From JANWZL01 sp037445185 (lineage in GTDB: Bacteria > Pseudomonadota > Gammaproteobacteria > Burkholderiales > Thiobacillaceae), in NCBI GenBank assembly GCA_037445185.1, contig JBBIKZ010000001.1, positions 30,088 through 94,087 on the forward strand: 64,000 nt of DNA, read 5' to 3'. Of the stretch, positions 7,575-16,444 are shown in pieces (position 1 is the stretch's first letter; every line of letters begins with the position of its first letter). Both the position numbers and the translations under genes were made by a program. Below the pieces are notes generated by a model, which made no database searches, had not been told where the DNA came from, and worked only from the letters and a program-made list of their open reading frames with translations.

Positions 7575-8037
7575 GCGATTTCTGCACACGCTGCCGGGCT
7601 TCGAGCGGATGTCTGAGCAGGATGTCGAGCACATCGCGGCCGCCATGCGGGTGGACGACTATCCCGACGGCCATGTCTTCGTCTATCAGGACAAGCTGGC
7701 CAGGGAACTCTTTCTCGTCCTGGATGGCAGGGTGAGCGTGTGCCGCTATGGCAGGACGGGCAAGTACTACTGCCTCAAGACCCTGGGGCCGGGCGAATTC
7801 TTCGGCCTGCTCTCCCTCGCCGAGGGCGCGCCGTCGGAGGCCAGTTGCGTCGCGGCGGGGCCGGTGCGCGTGGCGCACCTGCCGTTCAGCGCCTTCACCC
7901 TGCTCAATCAGCCCGATTCGCAGATCGGCTGTCGCTTCCAGTTCGTCATCGCCAGCCAGCTCGCGCGCGACCTCAACGACCGTCACCGCGCATTGCGGGA
8001 ACTGCTCGCCCGCATCTACGGCGCCAAGCCGGCCTAG
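7564..8037 (+). CDS. Cyclic-nucleotide-binding-fold protein, second of a pair
   Basis: A 157-residue protein consisting of a single Crp-type beta-roll with flanking helices and no DNA-binding domain. The N-terminus FLHTLPGFERMSEQDVEHIA is the typical lead helix. The ligand loop reads GPGEFFGLLSLAEGAPSEASCVA: the Glu after FG is Leu and the phosphate-contact Arg is missing. It may therefore sense another ligand, or act only as a protein-interaction module. It starts inside the end of the previous gene (ATG at 7564, stop of the previous at 7574). Downstream argH is convergent. Confidence 0.75.
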   Translation: MLLKRFLHTLPGFERMSEQDVEHIAAAMRVDDYPDGHVFVYQDKLARELFLVLDGRVSVCRYGRTGKYYCLKTLGPGEFFGLLSLAEGAPSEASCVAAGPVRVAHLPFSAFTLLNQPDSQIGCRFQFVIASQLARDLNDRHRALRELLARIYGAKPA

Positions 8038-8067
8038 GCGCGGACGCCTGGCATTACGGCGCCGGGC

Positions 8068-9462
8068 TCATGGGTGGGTCCGTTCCAGTTCCAGGCGCGC
8101 GCGGGCGATGGCGGCGCGCACCTGCGCAGGGGCGGTGCCGCCCGGATGGTCACGCGCGCTGAGCGATCCCTCCAGGGTGAGGACGTCATAGACGTCCTCG
8201 GCGATCAGGCTGGAGAAGGTCTGCAGGTCGGCCAGCGGCAGTTGCGCCAAGTCGCAGCCGCTCGTTTCGGCCAGGCGTACGGCGCGTGCCACCGCCTCGT
8301 GCGCCTCACGGAAGGGCAGGCCGCGTTTGACCAGATAGTCCGCCAGATCGGTGGCGGTGGCGTGGCCTTCGACCGCGGCCCGGCGCATGGCCTCGGCGTT
8401 GACCCGGATGCCGGGCACCAGTGCGGCGAACAGGGACAGGGAATCGATGAGGGTGTCGGCGGCGTCGAACAGGGGCTCCTTGTCCTCCTGGTTGTCTTTG
8501 TTATAGGCCAGGGGCTGGCCCTTCATCAGGGTGAGCAGGGCGATCAGGTGTCCGTTCATGCGCCCCGTCTTGCCGCGCATCAATTCTGGCACGTCCGGGT
8601 TCTTCTTCTGCGGCATGATGGACGAACCGGTACAGAAGCGGTCAGGCAGGTCGATGAAGGCGAAGCGGGGGGTCATCCACAGGACGATTTCCTCCGACAT
8701 GCGCGATAGGTGGGTCATGATGAGCGCCCCGGCGGCGAGGAATTCGATGGCGAAGTCGCGGTCGGACACCGCGTCCAGGGAGTTCTCGCACACCGCCTCG
8801 AAGCCCAGTTCGCGCGCGACGAACTCGCGGTCGATGGGGAAGCTGGTGCCGGCCAGTGCCGCCGCGCCGAGGGGCAGGCGGTTGACCCGCCGACGGCAGT
8901 CGGCCAGGCGCTCCGCATCGCGCCTGAACATCTCCTGCCAGGCCATGAGATGGTGGCCGAAGGTGACCGGTTGGGCGGCCTGGAGGTGGGTGAAACCGGG
9001 CATCACCGTGTCGGCATGCTGCTCGGCCTGGTCCAGCAGGGCAAGCCGGGCCTGGCGTAGCAGGGCCTGGATGCGGTCGATGGCGTCCCTCAGCCACAGG
9101 CGCACGTCGGTGGCGACCTGGTCGTTGCGCGAGCGGCCGGTGTGCAGCCGCTTGCCGGCCTCGCCGATCTTGCGCGTGAGCGCCCGCTCGATGTTGAAAT
9201 GTACATCCTCGTCGTCAAGATTCCAGACGAAGCTGCCGTTATCGATCTCGGCAAGGATTTCCGAGAGCCCGCGGCGGATGTCGGCGAGATCGGCATCGCT
9301 CAGGATGCCGGTTTGGTTGAGCATGGCGGCGTGCGCGAGCGACGCCTGGATGTCGAACGGGGCCAGTCGCCAATCGAAGGGGATGGAGGCGGTATAGCGC
9401 TTGACGCGCTCGTCCACCGGTTCGCTGAAGCGTCCGGACCAGGTGGCGGCGAGGTCTGCCAT
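8068..9462 (-). CDS. argH: Argininosuccinate lyase
   Basis: A 464-residue member of the fumarase/aspartase superfamily, cleaving argininosuccinate to arginine and fumarate. The superfamily signature [12 protein letters not shown] is present near residue 282, [13 protein letters not shown] near 110 and [12 protein letters not shown] near 165. The start at 9462 ([12 protein letters not shown]) is chosen because the family begins with a W-G-GRF motif close to the N-terminus; a longer open frame upstream has no homology. It is divergent from the AlgZ-like kinase gene, the classic gammaproteobacterial arrangement argH/algZ-algR-hemC. Confidence 0.97.
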   Translation of the reverse strand: MADLAATWSGRFSEPVDERVKRYTASIPFDWRLAPFDIQASLAHAAMLNQTGILSDADLADIRRGLSEILAEIDNGSFVWNLDDEDVHFNIERALTRKIGEAGKRLHTGRSRNDQVATDVRLWLRDAIDRIQALLRQARLALLDQAEQHADTVMPGFTHLQAAQPVTFGHHLMAWQEMFRRDAERLADCRRRVNRLPLGAAALAGTSFPIDREFVARELGFEAVCENSLDAVSDRDFAIEFLAAGALIMTHLSRMSEEIVLWMTPRFAFIDLPDRFCTGSSIMPQKKNPDVPELMRGKTGRMNGHLIALLTLMKGQPLAYNKDNQEDKEPLFDAADTLIDSLSLFAALVPGIRVNAEAMRRAAVEGHATATDLADYLVKRGLPFREAHEAVARAVRLAETSGCDLAQLPLADLQTFSSLIAEDVYDVLTLEGSLSARDHPGGTAPAQVRAAIARARLELERTHP

Positions 9463-9567
9463 GGGCGTGGGTTGAGGGGTTAAATTAACAGACTCAATAG
9501 ACGGGCAACGGCGACCCCTTCCGTGCAGTCGGATCGCGGGCCGCAGGCAGGAGTTCGAGGTGTGATT

Positions 9568-10587
9568 ATGCCAAACCGTACGGCTGTGCAACTGCCGGAT
9601 TTTCGCAATCTGGGGGTCTTGTTGCGCGCCGCGCTGGCGGTGCAGGTGCTGGCGCTGGCGGCGGCCGTGGTCGACAGCCCGGACCTGGCCGACGTGGCTA
9701 CCGCCTTTCTGGGCATGGCCGCGGTGCTGCAGCCGCCCTTGTTGCTCATGTTGCTGTTGGCCTACTTGGGCGCACCCTGGTTGCTGCGGCAGCCCTATCA
9801 CCTCGGTGTCGCGGTCATCGTCATGCTGAGCGCGCTGGTCACCATGCTGTGGCACATGGTGTTGCATCTGCGCTTTCCGGACACCGAGCAGGGCAGCGTC
9901 ATGCGCGCGGTGCTGCTATCAGGCGGGACCACGCTTGCGGTGGTGGCCTATTTCGATTGGCGCCACCGCGTGCTCTCCCCCGCGCTGGCGGAGGCGAGGC
10001 TACAGGCGCTGCAATCGCGCATCCGGCCGCACTTCCTCTACAACAGCCTGAACACCGTCCTGTCCCTCGTGCGTCACTCCCCAAGCCAAGCCGAGGAGGT
10101 ACTGGCCAATCTGGCCGATCTGTTCCGTGTACACATGGCGGACAACCGGCAGCTCTCCCCCCTGTCCAGGGAGATCGAACTCGCCCGCGCCTATGCGGGG
10201 CTCGAGCAGATCCGCCTCGGCGAGCGGCTGAAGCTGACCTGGAAGGTCGACAACGCGCCCGCCGATGCCCTGCTGCCGCCCCTGGTGCTGCAGCCGCTGC
10301 TGGAGAATGCCATCTATCACGGCGTGGAGGGCAGCCCGTCCGGTGGCGAGGTGCGTGTGGACGTCTTCGCGCGCGACAACCAGCTCCATCTGGTCTTGCG
10401 TAACCCCACCCAGGCGGGGGGCGAGCGTCGCGGTGGCAATCGCATGGCCCTGTCCAATATCCGCGAGCGACTGGCCCTGCACTTCGACGCCGATGCCCGT
10501 CTGACCACCCACGAGGTGGCGGGGGAATTCATCGTGCAGGCGGTGATGCCGTTGCGCCGGGGGACGCCGGATGCAGCCGCAAGCTGA
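9568..10587 (+). CDS. algZ: LytS/AlgZ-type sensor histidine kinase
   Basis: A 339-residue inner-membrane kinase. About four membrane segments occupy residues 10-145. The His-kinase box [20 protein letters not shown] carries the phospho-acceptor His155, followed by a HATPase_c domain with [16 protein letters not shown] (N box) and [12 protein letters not shown] (G box region). This is the LytS/YehU class without a separate dimerisation domain, like AlgZ (FimS) of Pseudomonas. It is followed by an overlapping LytTR regulator gene, its likely partner. The ATG at 9568 is preferred over a start at 9523. In Pseudomonas the pair controls alginate and twitching; here the targets are unknown, although a polysaccharide island lies 20 kb away. 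Confidence 0.88.
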   Translation: MPNRTAVQLPDFRNLGVLLRAALAVQVLALAAAVVDSPDLADVATAFLGMAAVLQPPLLLMLLLAYLGAPWLLRQPYHLGVAVIVMLSALVTMLWHMVLHLRFPDTEQGSVMRAVLLSGGTTLAVVAYFDWRHRVLSPALAEARLQALQSRIRPHFLYNSLNTVLSLVRHSPSQAEEVLANLADLFRVHMADNRQLSPLSREIELARAYAGLEQIRLGERLKLTWKVDNAPADALLPPLVLQPLLENAIYHGVEGSPSGGEVRVDVFARDNQLHLVLRNPTQAGGERRGGNRMALSNIRERLALHFDADARLTTHEVAGEFIVQAVMPLRRGTPDAAAS

Positions 10588-11383
10588 GCCCACGCCGGCT
10601 GTTCCCGCCGCGGCACAGGCCGGGGCGCTGCAGACAATGGCTGCCGCCGCTTCACCTGTGCGGATCCTCATCGCCGATGACGAGCCCCCGGCCCGGCAGC
10701 GGCTGCGCGACCTGCTGTCGGATGCGGCGCAGCAGTATCCGAATCGGGTGGTAGGCGAGGCGGGCAACGGTCTCGAGGCGATCGAGCAGGTGCTCGCCTG
10801 TCAACCCGATGTCGTGCTGATGGACATCGAGATGCCGGGTATCAACGGCCTTGAGGCGGCACGTCATCTGCTCAGTATGCCCCGCCGCCCGGCCGTGGTG
10901 TTCGTCACCGCCCACGATGAATTCGCGCTCAAGGCCTTCGAGGTGCGTGCCCTCGACTATCTGATGAAGCCGGTGCGTCTGGCCAGGCTCACCGAGGCCC
11001 TCGCCCGCGTGCGGCCGCTGCGGCCCGAGGACGCCGAGGCGCTCGCGCCGCGTCGGCACTTCTGCTCGACCGAGCGGGGGCGGGTCTGGCTGGTGCCGGT
11101 GGAGGACGTGCTTTACCTGCGCGCCGAGCTGAAATACGTCACCGCCCGCACCCGGCAACGGGAATACCTGCTCAACGAGTCCCTCGTGCACCTGGAGCAG
11201 GAGTTTTCCGGTGACTATCTGCGCATCCACCGCAATTGCCTGGTGGCGCGTCGGCATCTGGCCGGTTTCGAACGCGTCGGCGAGGGCGAGGAGCAGCGCT
11301 GGGTCGCCGTGCTTAAGGACTGGCCGGAGCGCTTGCCGGTCTCGCGCCGACAGCAGCACGTCATCCGCGAATTCAGGGGTTGA
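10571..11383 (+). CDS. algR: LytTR-family response regulator (AlgR-like)
   Basis: A 270-residue regulator. The receiver domain (about residues 30-145) has the acidic pocket ILIADDEPPARQ, the phospho-acceptor Asp85 in VVLMDIEMPGINGLEAA, and Lys in YLMKPVRL. The C-terminal part (about 165-268) is a LytTR DNA-binding domain with VEDVLYLRAELKYVTA and FLRIHRNCLVARRHLAGF-like residues (YLRIHRNCLVARRHL). It should bind DNA as a dimer after phosphorylation by the upstream kinase. The start at 10571 overlaps the kinase by 17 bp; an ATG at 10637 (MAAAASPVRIL) is an alternative that would remove a Pro/Ala-rich leader. Confidence 0.9.
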   Translation: MQPQAEPTPAVPAAAQAGALQTMAAAASPVRILIADDEPPARQRLRDLLSDAAQQYPNRVVGEAGNGLEAIEQVLACQPDVVLMDIEMPGINGLEAARHLLSMPRRPAVVFVTAHDEFALKAFEVRALDYLMKPVRLARLTEALARVRPLRPEDAEALAPRRHFCSTERGRVWLVPVEDVLYLRAELKYVTARTRQREYLLNESLVHLEQEFSGDYLRIHRNCLVARRHLAGFERVGEGEEQRWVAVLKDWPERLPVSRRQQHVIREFRG

Positions 11384-11422
11384 CCGCCGGCGCCAAGCCC
11401 TGGTCAGGGGGGTGGCAACGCC

Positions 11423-11941
11423 TCAGGAGGCGCCCGCCGGGGCAGCCTGCACGGGCAGCGAACCGGTCGTCGCGCCAAGACGGGCCAGGGCCTCCTCGAT
11501 GGCGAGATCGAGCTCGTAGCCGTAATGGTCCACCGTCGTGATCCCCACCATGGGCTTGGTGAGGGGTTGTCCCTGATGGTCGAACAGCATGACCGTGGGG
11601 ACCAGGTAGACGCCCAGTCGTTTGGCGAACTCGCCCTGGGTGATGCGTTTGCCGTCGAAGTCGCGCAAGGCCTGGCCGCTGCGGGTCTGCACGCGGCGCA
11701 TGACCAGCTTGCGTTGATAGTCCGGGTTGCGGCTGGTGGGGATGAGCACCTCGTTCAGGGCCAACTCGCAGTAGGGACAGCGGGCGGCGACGAAGACCAC
11801 CAGCACGGCGGCCCCTTTGGCACGGGCCTCGGCAGCGTCTTGCTGCAGATCGCGCGCGAAGGGCACGCCCTCGCTCGCCAGGGCGGCCGGCACGCCCCAT
11901 GCTACAATCCAAGCCAGCAAGGCCAGCCATCTCGCCATCAT
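11423..11941 (-). CDS. Periplasmic thioredoxin-fold protein
   Basis: A 172-residue protein with a signal peptide ([22 protein letters not shown], cleaved after ALA) and a thioredoxin-like domain. The active site is CPYC in [18 protein letters not shown], and the cis-Pro segment is [13 protein letters not shown]. This pattern matches the SoxW/thioredoxin-related DUF255-like periplasmic proteins that reduce or oxidise thiols outside the cytoplasm. It is divergent from hemC with only 72 bp between starts. No partner such as DsbD or a sox gene is adjacent, so the substrate is unknown. Confidence 0.8.
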   Translation of the reverse strand: MMARWLALLAWIVAWGVPAALASEGVPFARDLQQDAAEARAKGAAVLVVFVAARCPYCELALNEVLIPTSRNPDYQRKLVMRRVQTRSGQALRDFDGKRITQGEFAKRLGVYLVPTVMLFDHQGQPLTKPMVGITTVDHYGYELDLAIEEALARLGATTGSLPVQAAPAGAS

Positions 11942-12013
11942 CGCTCACACATCTGCGTCGCGCCGAAACGAGGATCATACGGATTGGCAAACGGTTCCCA
12001 GAATAGTGCAAAC

Positions 12014-12946
12014 ATGCCGCAACGCCTGGTGATTGCGACACGGGAAAGCCAGCTCGCTATGTGGCAGGCAAAGCACATCCAGACCCGCCTGAGCGACCGC
12101 CATCCCGCGCTGGAGGTGGCGCTGCTCGGCATGACTACGCGGGGGGACCAGATCCTCGATGCGCCCCTCGCCCGCATCGGTGGCAAGGGGCTGTTCGTCA
12201 AGGAGCTGGAGCAGGCCATGCAGGATGGTCGGGCCGATCTGGCCGTCCACTCCATGAAGGACGTGCCCATGGACCTGCCCGCGGGTTTCGTCCTGGCGGC
12301 CATCACCGCGCGGGAGGATCCGCGCGATGCCTTCGTCTCCAACCGCTATCGGGGTCTGAGCGAACTGCCCGCCGGCGCGCGTGTGGGCACCGCCAGTCTG
12401 CGTCGCCAGGCCCAGATCCGTGCCGCCCACCCCGGCCTGGTGGTCGACACCCTGCGCGGCAACGTCAACACCCGGCTGCGCAAGCTGGACGAGGGGCAAT
12501 ACGACGCCATCATCCTCGCCGCCGCCGGCTTGAAGCGCCTTGGGCTCGCGCATCGCATCGCCGCCCTGCTCTCGCCCGAGGAGAGCCTGCCCGCCGTGGG
12601 CCAGGGCGCGCTGGGCCTGGAGACCCTGACGGCGCGCGAGGATGTGGCGGCACTGCTCGCCTGCCTCAACGACGCCGAGACCGCCGCCTGCGTGCGCGCC
12701 GAACGGGCCATGAGCCGGGCGCTGCAGGGCGGCTGTCAGGCGCCCATCGGCGGCTATGCCCGTGTCGAGGGCGGCCGACTGCGGCTCGCCGCTTTCGTCT
12801 CCGACCTGGAAGGGGTGCGCTTCTACCGCGCCGAGGACTGGGGCGAGACGGGCGACCCCGAGGCGCTCGGTGTGCGCGTGGCCGAGGCGCTGCTCGCCCA
12901 GGGGGCGGATCGGGTGCTGGCGGAACTCGTCCATCGCGCGTCCTGA
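12014..12946 (+). CDS. hemC: Hydroxymethylbilane synthase (porphobilinogen deaminase)
   Basis: A 310-residue cytoplasmic enzyme that joins four porphobilinogens into hydroxymethylbilane. [16 protein letters not shown] is the conserved N-terminus, [13 protein letters not shown] and [14 protein letters not shown] hold the Arg/Lys/Asp active-site residues, and [14 protein letters not shown] carries the Cys that binds the dipyrromethane cofactor. Length is standard. The start at 12014 is the ATG of MPQRLVIA; the much longer open frame upstream is antisense to the thioredoxin-fold gene. It leads the hemC-hemD-hemX-hemY run. Confidence 0.97.
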   Translation: MPQRLVIATRESQLAMWQAKHIQTRLSDRHPALEVALLGMTTRGDQILDAPLARIGGKGLFVKELEQAMQDGRADLAVHSMKDVPMDLPAGFVLAAITAREDPRDAFVSNRYRGLSELPAGARVGTASLRRQAQIRAAHPGLVVDTLRGNVNTRLRKLDEGQYDAIILAAAGLKRLGLAHRIAALLSPEESLPAVGQGALGLETLTAREDVAALLACLNDAETAACVRAERAMSRALQGGCQAPIGGYARVEGGRLRLAAFVSDLEGVRFYRAEDWGETGDPEALGVRVAEALLAQGADRVLAELVHRAS

Positions 12947-12965
12947 GCGAGGCCGGAGGGGTGCC

Positions 12966-13748
12966 GTGAATCCGTCCCGCCCTCTGACCGGGGTCGGTGT
13001 GCTGGTGACCCGCCCGCAGGGACAGGCCCGGCGCTTCATGGCGCGCATCGTCGGCTTGGGCGGCGAGGCCTGGTGGCTGCCCGGCCTGGAGATCGTGCCC
13101 CCCACGGACATGACCGGCTTTCTCCAGGTGGTGGACGCGCTGGAGGACCTCGACTGGGTGGTGTTCGTCAGTCCCACCGCCGTGGAACAGTCCTGGCCGG
13201 CCATCGCCGCGCGCGGCGGCCTGCCGGCCAGGGTGCGGGTGGCGGCCGTCGGCCGAGGCAGCCGGCGCGCGCTCGGCGAGCGGGGCGTGCCGGACGTCCT
13301 CGTCCCGGAAGGGCAGGCGGACAGCGAGCATCTGCTCGCCCTGCCCGAGCTGCAGCACCTCGCCGGGCAGCGGGTCGCCCTGTTCCGTGGCGAAGGGGGG
13401 CGCACCCTGCTGGCGCAGACCCTGGCCGCCCGCGGTGCCGAGGTGCTGCATGCCGTGTGCTATCGGCGCGTGCTGCCCAGCGCGGAGGTCGCGCCGGTCC
13501 TGCGCGCCTGGCAGGCTGGGCGGATCCAGGCGGTCACCGCCTTCAGCCGCGACAGCCTGGACGGCCTCCTCATTCTGCTCACCCCTGCCGGCAGCGAACT
13601 GTTGTGCGACACCCCGCTGTTCGTCCCCCATCCCCGCATCGCCGAGCATGCCCGCGCGCTGGGCATCGAGCGGACCTATGTCACCCCGGCGGGGGAGGAC
13701 GGCGTGTTGCAGGCCCTGACGGAGCACTTCGCCCATGTCCCAACCTGA
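12966..13748 (+). CDS. hemD: Uroporphyrinogen-III synthase
   Basis: A 260-residue enzyme that closes and inverts the D ring of hydroxymethylbilane. The protein starts with GTG at 12966 (VNPSRPLTGVGVLVTRP); VLVTRPQGQARRF and VVFVSPTAVEQSW are typical of the first lobe, VALFRGEGGRTLLAQTLAARG, seen as FRGEGGR then LAQTLAARGAEV, of the second. Sequence conservation in HemD is low, but position between hemC and hemX and the two-lobed layout support the call. The gene starts 19 bp after hemC and overlaps hemX by 14 bp. Confidence 0.92.
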   Translation: MNPSRPLTGVGVLVTRPQGQARRFMARIVGLGGEAWWLPGLEIVPPTDMTGFLQVVDALEDLDWVVFVSPTAVEQSWPAIAARGGLPARVRVAAVGRGSRRALGERGVPDVLVPEGQADSEHLLALPELQHLAGQRVALFRGEGGRTLLAQTLAARGAEVLHAVCYRRVLPSAEVAPVLRAWQAGRIQAVTAFSRDSLDGLLILLTPAGSELLCDTPLFVPHPRIAEHARALGIERTYVTPAGEDGVLQALTEHFAHVPT

Positions 13749-14853
13749 GACAGCCGCAGGCAGTGAGCCCATGGCGACGCAGCCGACGCAGGCCGCAGCG
13801 GATGCCGGCGGGCGCGGTGCCGCCGCCCCGGCGGCGGCACAGCCGGTCGCGCAGCATGCGCCGCAGCCTCGCCACGCCTGGCTCAACCCCGCCCTGGTGC
13901 TGGCGGTCGTGGCCGTGCTGGCCGTACTGGCCGTGGCCTGGAACACCCTCAACCGGCTGCAGGACATGGAGCTGCAACTGGCCCGACGCATCGGCGAGTT
14001 CGACGCGGCCGGCCGCGAGGCGCGCAACGCGGCGCGGGATGCCAACGCCATTCTGAGCGATCTGACCGCGCGGCTCTCCGCCCTGGAAAATCGCGCCCAG
14101 GAGGCGCAGAACCAGCAGCTGGCGCTGGCCGCCATGTACCAGGAGCTGGCGCGCAGCCAGGACGAACGGGTGGTGGCCGATATCGAGCAGACCCTGCTGC
14201 TGGCGCAGCAGCAGCTCAAGCTGGCGGTCAACGTGCGCGCCGCGCTGATCGCCCTGGAGGCGGCCGAGGCGCGGCTGGCCCGTCTGGGCAAACCCCAGTT
14301 CAGCAGTCTTCAGGAGGCCATCGGCCGCGACATCGCCCGGCTCAAGCTGCTGCCGGCGGCCGACATCGCCGGCATCAATGCCCGGCTGGACGTGCTGGTG
14401 CAGAACGTGGACAAACTCAAGTTGGACACCGACCTCACCCCCGCCGAACCCGCCTCGGTGCCACCCGCCGCGGCGGGACGCTGGCAGCGGCTCTGGCAGG
14501 AGACCTGGAGCGAGCTCAAGCAGCTGGTGCGGGTGCGGCGTATGGACAAGACCGACCCTGCCCTCTTGGCGCCCGAGCAGGCCTGGTTTCTCAGGGAGAA
14601 TTTGAAGCTGAGGCTGCTGGCCGCGCGGCTGGCCATGCTCAACCGCGATGAGGAGACCTTCAGGAACGATCTGGCCATCGCCCAGGATTGGGTGCAGCGT
14701 CATTTCCATGCGCAGGATGCCCTCACGAGGTCGATGTTGGCGAGTCTGCGCGAGCTGGCGTCGCTGCCCGTCGCCCAGCAGGAGGCCGATTTGACCGACA
14801 GCATCAAGGCCTTGCGTGGCCTGCGCTTCGACCACGAGGACGGGGCAGGGTGA
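13735..14853 (+). CDS. hemX: HemX, heme-operon membrane protein
   Basis: A 372-residue protein with an Ala/Gln-rich cytoplasmic N-terminus, one membrane segment (about residues 50-69, LNPALVLAVVAVLAVLAVAW) and a long periplasmic helical domain. A coiled coil of about residues 70-140 includes LARRIGEFDAAGREARNAA. The family is often annotated as uroporphyrinogen-III C-methyltransferase, but this protein has no SAM-binding methyltransferase motif and that label should not be used. Its function in the heme operon is not established. It overlaps hemD by 14 bp and shares one base with the hemY start. Confidence 0.9.
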   Translation: MSQPETAAGSEPMATQPTQAAADAGGRGAAAPAAAQPVAQHAPQPRHAWLNPALVLAVVAVLAVLAVAWNTLNRLQDMELQLARRIGEFDAAGREARNAARDANAILSDLTARLSALENRAQEAQNQQLALAAMYQELARSQDERVVADIEQTLLLAQQQLKLAVNVRAALIALEAAEARLARLGKPQFSSLQEAIGRDIARLKLLPAADIAGINARLDVLVQNVDKLKLDTDLTPAEPASVPPAAAGRWQRLWQETWSELKQLVRVRRMDKTDPALLAPEQAWFLRENLKLRLLAARLAMLNRDEETFRNDLAIAQDWVQRHFHAQDALTRSMLASLRELASLPVAQQEADLTDSIKALRGLRFDHEDGAG

Positions 14854-15416
14854 TGCGTGTCCTGTTCTGGTTCGTCCTGCTGGCGGCCCTGGCGCTGGCC
14901 TTGCTCCTGCTGCTGCGGGCCGATCACGGCTACGTCCTGGTGGTCTTCCCGCCGTGGCGGGTGGAGTTGTCGGTCGCCCTCGTGCTCGGCCTGCTGATCC
15001 TCTCCCACGTGCTGTTCTACCTCTTGGTGCGGCTCGCGCGCACGACGCTGCGTCTGCCCAGGGACGTCCGATCCTGGCGCGCACGCCGACGGCGCGGCCT
15101 GGCCGAGGACGCCCTCACACGCGCCATCGGGGCCCTGCTGGCGGGCCAGTCCGCCCATGCCCTCAAGCTCGCGCGACAATCGATCGAGCACAGCCCCCTT
15201 CCCCTCGCCGCCCTGGTCGGTGCCCGTGCGGCCCTGGCCATGGGGGAGATCGAGGCGGCGCAGGCCCTGCTGGACAAGGTCGACACCGACCAGGGCGAGT
15301 TGGTCGCGGCGCGTCAGGCGCTCGCCCGGGAACTGGATCGCAACGGGGTCGCGCCGCCCGCCCAGGACAAGCCGGCGCTATCGCCCGGCACGGTTCAGGC
15401 CGACGGCCCGCTCTGA
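14853..15416 (+). CDS. hemY: HemY-like protein, short form
   Basis: A 187-residue inner-membrane protein. Two membrane segments, about residues 4-21 and 40-60, flank the HemY signature DHGYVLVVFPPWRVELS. A helical region with RGLAEDALTRAIGALLAGQ and HALKLARQSIEHSPLPLAALVGARAAL (seen as HALKLARQSI and ALVGARAALAMG) is the start of the usual tetratricopeptide part. HemY proteins are normally near 350-420 residues, so about half of the C-terminal repeat domain is missing. There is no frame continuing downstream; the last 22 bp overlap the convergent reductase gene. This is not the HemY protoporphyrinogen oxidase of Bacillus. The exact role in heme metabolism is unknown. Confidence 0.85.
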   Translation: MRVLFWFVLLAALALALLLLLRADHGYVLVVFPPWRVELSVALVLGLLILSHVLFYLLVRLARTTLRLPRDVRSWRARRRRGLAEDALTRAIGALLAGQSAHALKLARQSIEHSPLPLAALVGARAALAMGEIEAAQALLDKVDTDQGELVAARQALARELDRNGVAPPAQDKPALSPGTVQADGPL

Positions 15417-16414
15417 TAGTCGAACGCGTCGGAATAGAATTCCTCCGCCGGCAGCCCCCGGGCCAGAAAATCGCGCCGCGCCGCCGCCACCATGACCGGC
15501 GCGCCGCAGGCATAGACCTGATAGCCCGACAGGTCGGGGAAATCTGCCAGCACGGCCTCGTGCACGTGGCCGGTGCGCCCGGTCCAGTGCTCCTCCGGCA
15601 GGGGGGCCTGGATGACGGGGATGAAGCTGAAGTTGTCGTGCGCCTGCTGCCAGCGCGCGGGCAGCTCCGGCATGTACAGGTCGCGCACGGCGCGCGCCCC
15701 CCAGTACAGCACCATCTGCCGGTCGACGTGGTGGTGGAAGGCGTGGGTGAGGATGCTCTTGATCGGCGCGAAGCCGGTGCCGCCGGCGACGAAGATCGCC
15801 GGCTTGTCCGACTCGCGCAGGAAGAAGCTGCCCAGGGGGCCCTGGATGCGCAGGATGTCCTTCACCTTCATCACGTTGAAGATGTGGTCGGTGAAGAAGC
15901 CGCCCGGCACGTGCCGCGCGTGCAGTTCCAGGAGGGCATCCTCCTCCGGCGCGTTGGCGAGCGAGAAGCTGCGCCGCCTGCCGTCCTTGAGCAGGAAGTC
16001 GATGTATTGGCCGGGCAGGAACTGCAGCCGCTCGCTCGCGGGCAGTTTCAGCCAGATGCCCATGACGTCGTGGCAGAGCCGCTCCAGGCGCTCCACCCGG
16101 CAGGGCAGGGTCTTGACCGGGATGTCCTTGACGGCGGTGACCTCGCGCGCCTCGATGACCAGGTCCTCCAGCGGCTTGGCGCAGCAGAGCAGGGCGTAGC
16201 CCTGTTTCCTGTCCTCGGCGGTGAGCGTGCCCTCCTGGGCCTCGCCGTAGTCCACCCGCCCGGCCAGGATCTTGCCCTTGCAGGCGCCGCAGGCACCGTT
16301 GCGGCAACCGTAGGGCAGACTGAGGCCCGCCTCCAGCGCCGCCTCGAGCACGGTCTGGCCGCCTTGCACGCTAAACTGATGGCCGCTGGGCTGTATGGTC
16401 ACCTGGTAAGACAT
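15395..16414 (-). CDS. 2Fe-2S/flavin reductase (CDP-6-deoxy-glucoseen reductase-like)
   Basis: A 339-residue electron-transfer protein. The N-terminal ferredoxin domain has the plant-type 2Fe-2S ligands in PYGCRNGACGACKGKI and LLCCAKP. A flavin-binding domain follows, with RRSFSLANAP (R-x-Y/F-S-x-A), and an NAD(P)H domain with IFVAGGTGFAPIKSIL and YACGAPVMV. The whole layout matches AscD/E3-like and phenol-hydroxylase-type reductases, which pass electrons from NAD(P)H through flavin and the iron-sulfur cluster to a partner. No partner oxygenase or dehydratase is adjacent. Its stop overlaps the hemY end by 22 bp (convergent), and only 30 bp separate its start from the divergent epimerase-like gene. 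Confidence 0.9.
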   Translation of the reverse strand: MSYQVTIQPSGHQFSVQGGQTVLEAALEAGLSLPYGCRNGACGACKGKILAGRVDYGEAQEGTLTAEDRKQGYALLCCAKPLEDLVIEAREVTAVKDIPVKTLPCRVERLERLCHDVMGIWLKLPASERLQFLPGQYIDFLLKDGRRRSFSLANAPEEDALLELHARHVPGGFFTDHIFNVMKVKDILRIQGPLGSFFLRESDKPAIFVAGGTGFAPIKSILTHAFHHHVDRQMVLYWGARAVRDLYMPELPARWQQAHDNFSFIPVIQAPLPEEHWTGRTGHVHEAVLADFPDLSGYQVYACGAPVMVAAARRDFLARGLPAEEFYSDAFDYQSGPSA

Positions 16415-16444
16415 CCGTCCATCCTCTAAAAAAAAGACACTCGA

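Noticed and set aside
13735..14853. HemX as a uroporphyrinogen-III methyltransferase
   Set aside because: The name is common in databases, but the protein is one membrane helix plus a coiled periplasmic domain with no SAM-binding site.
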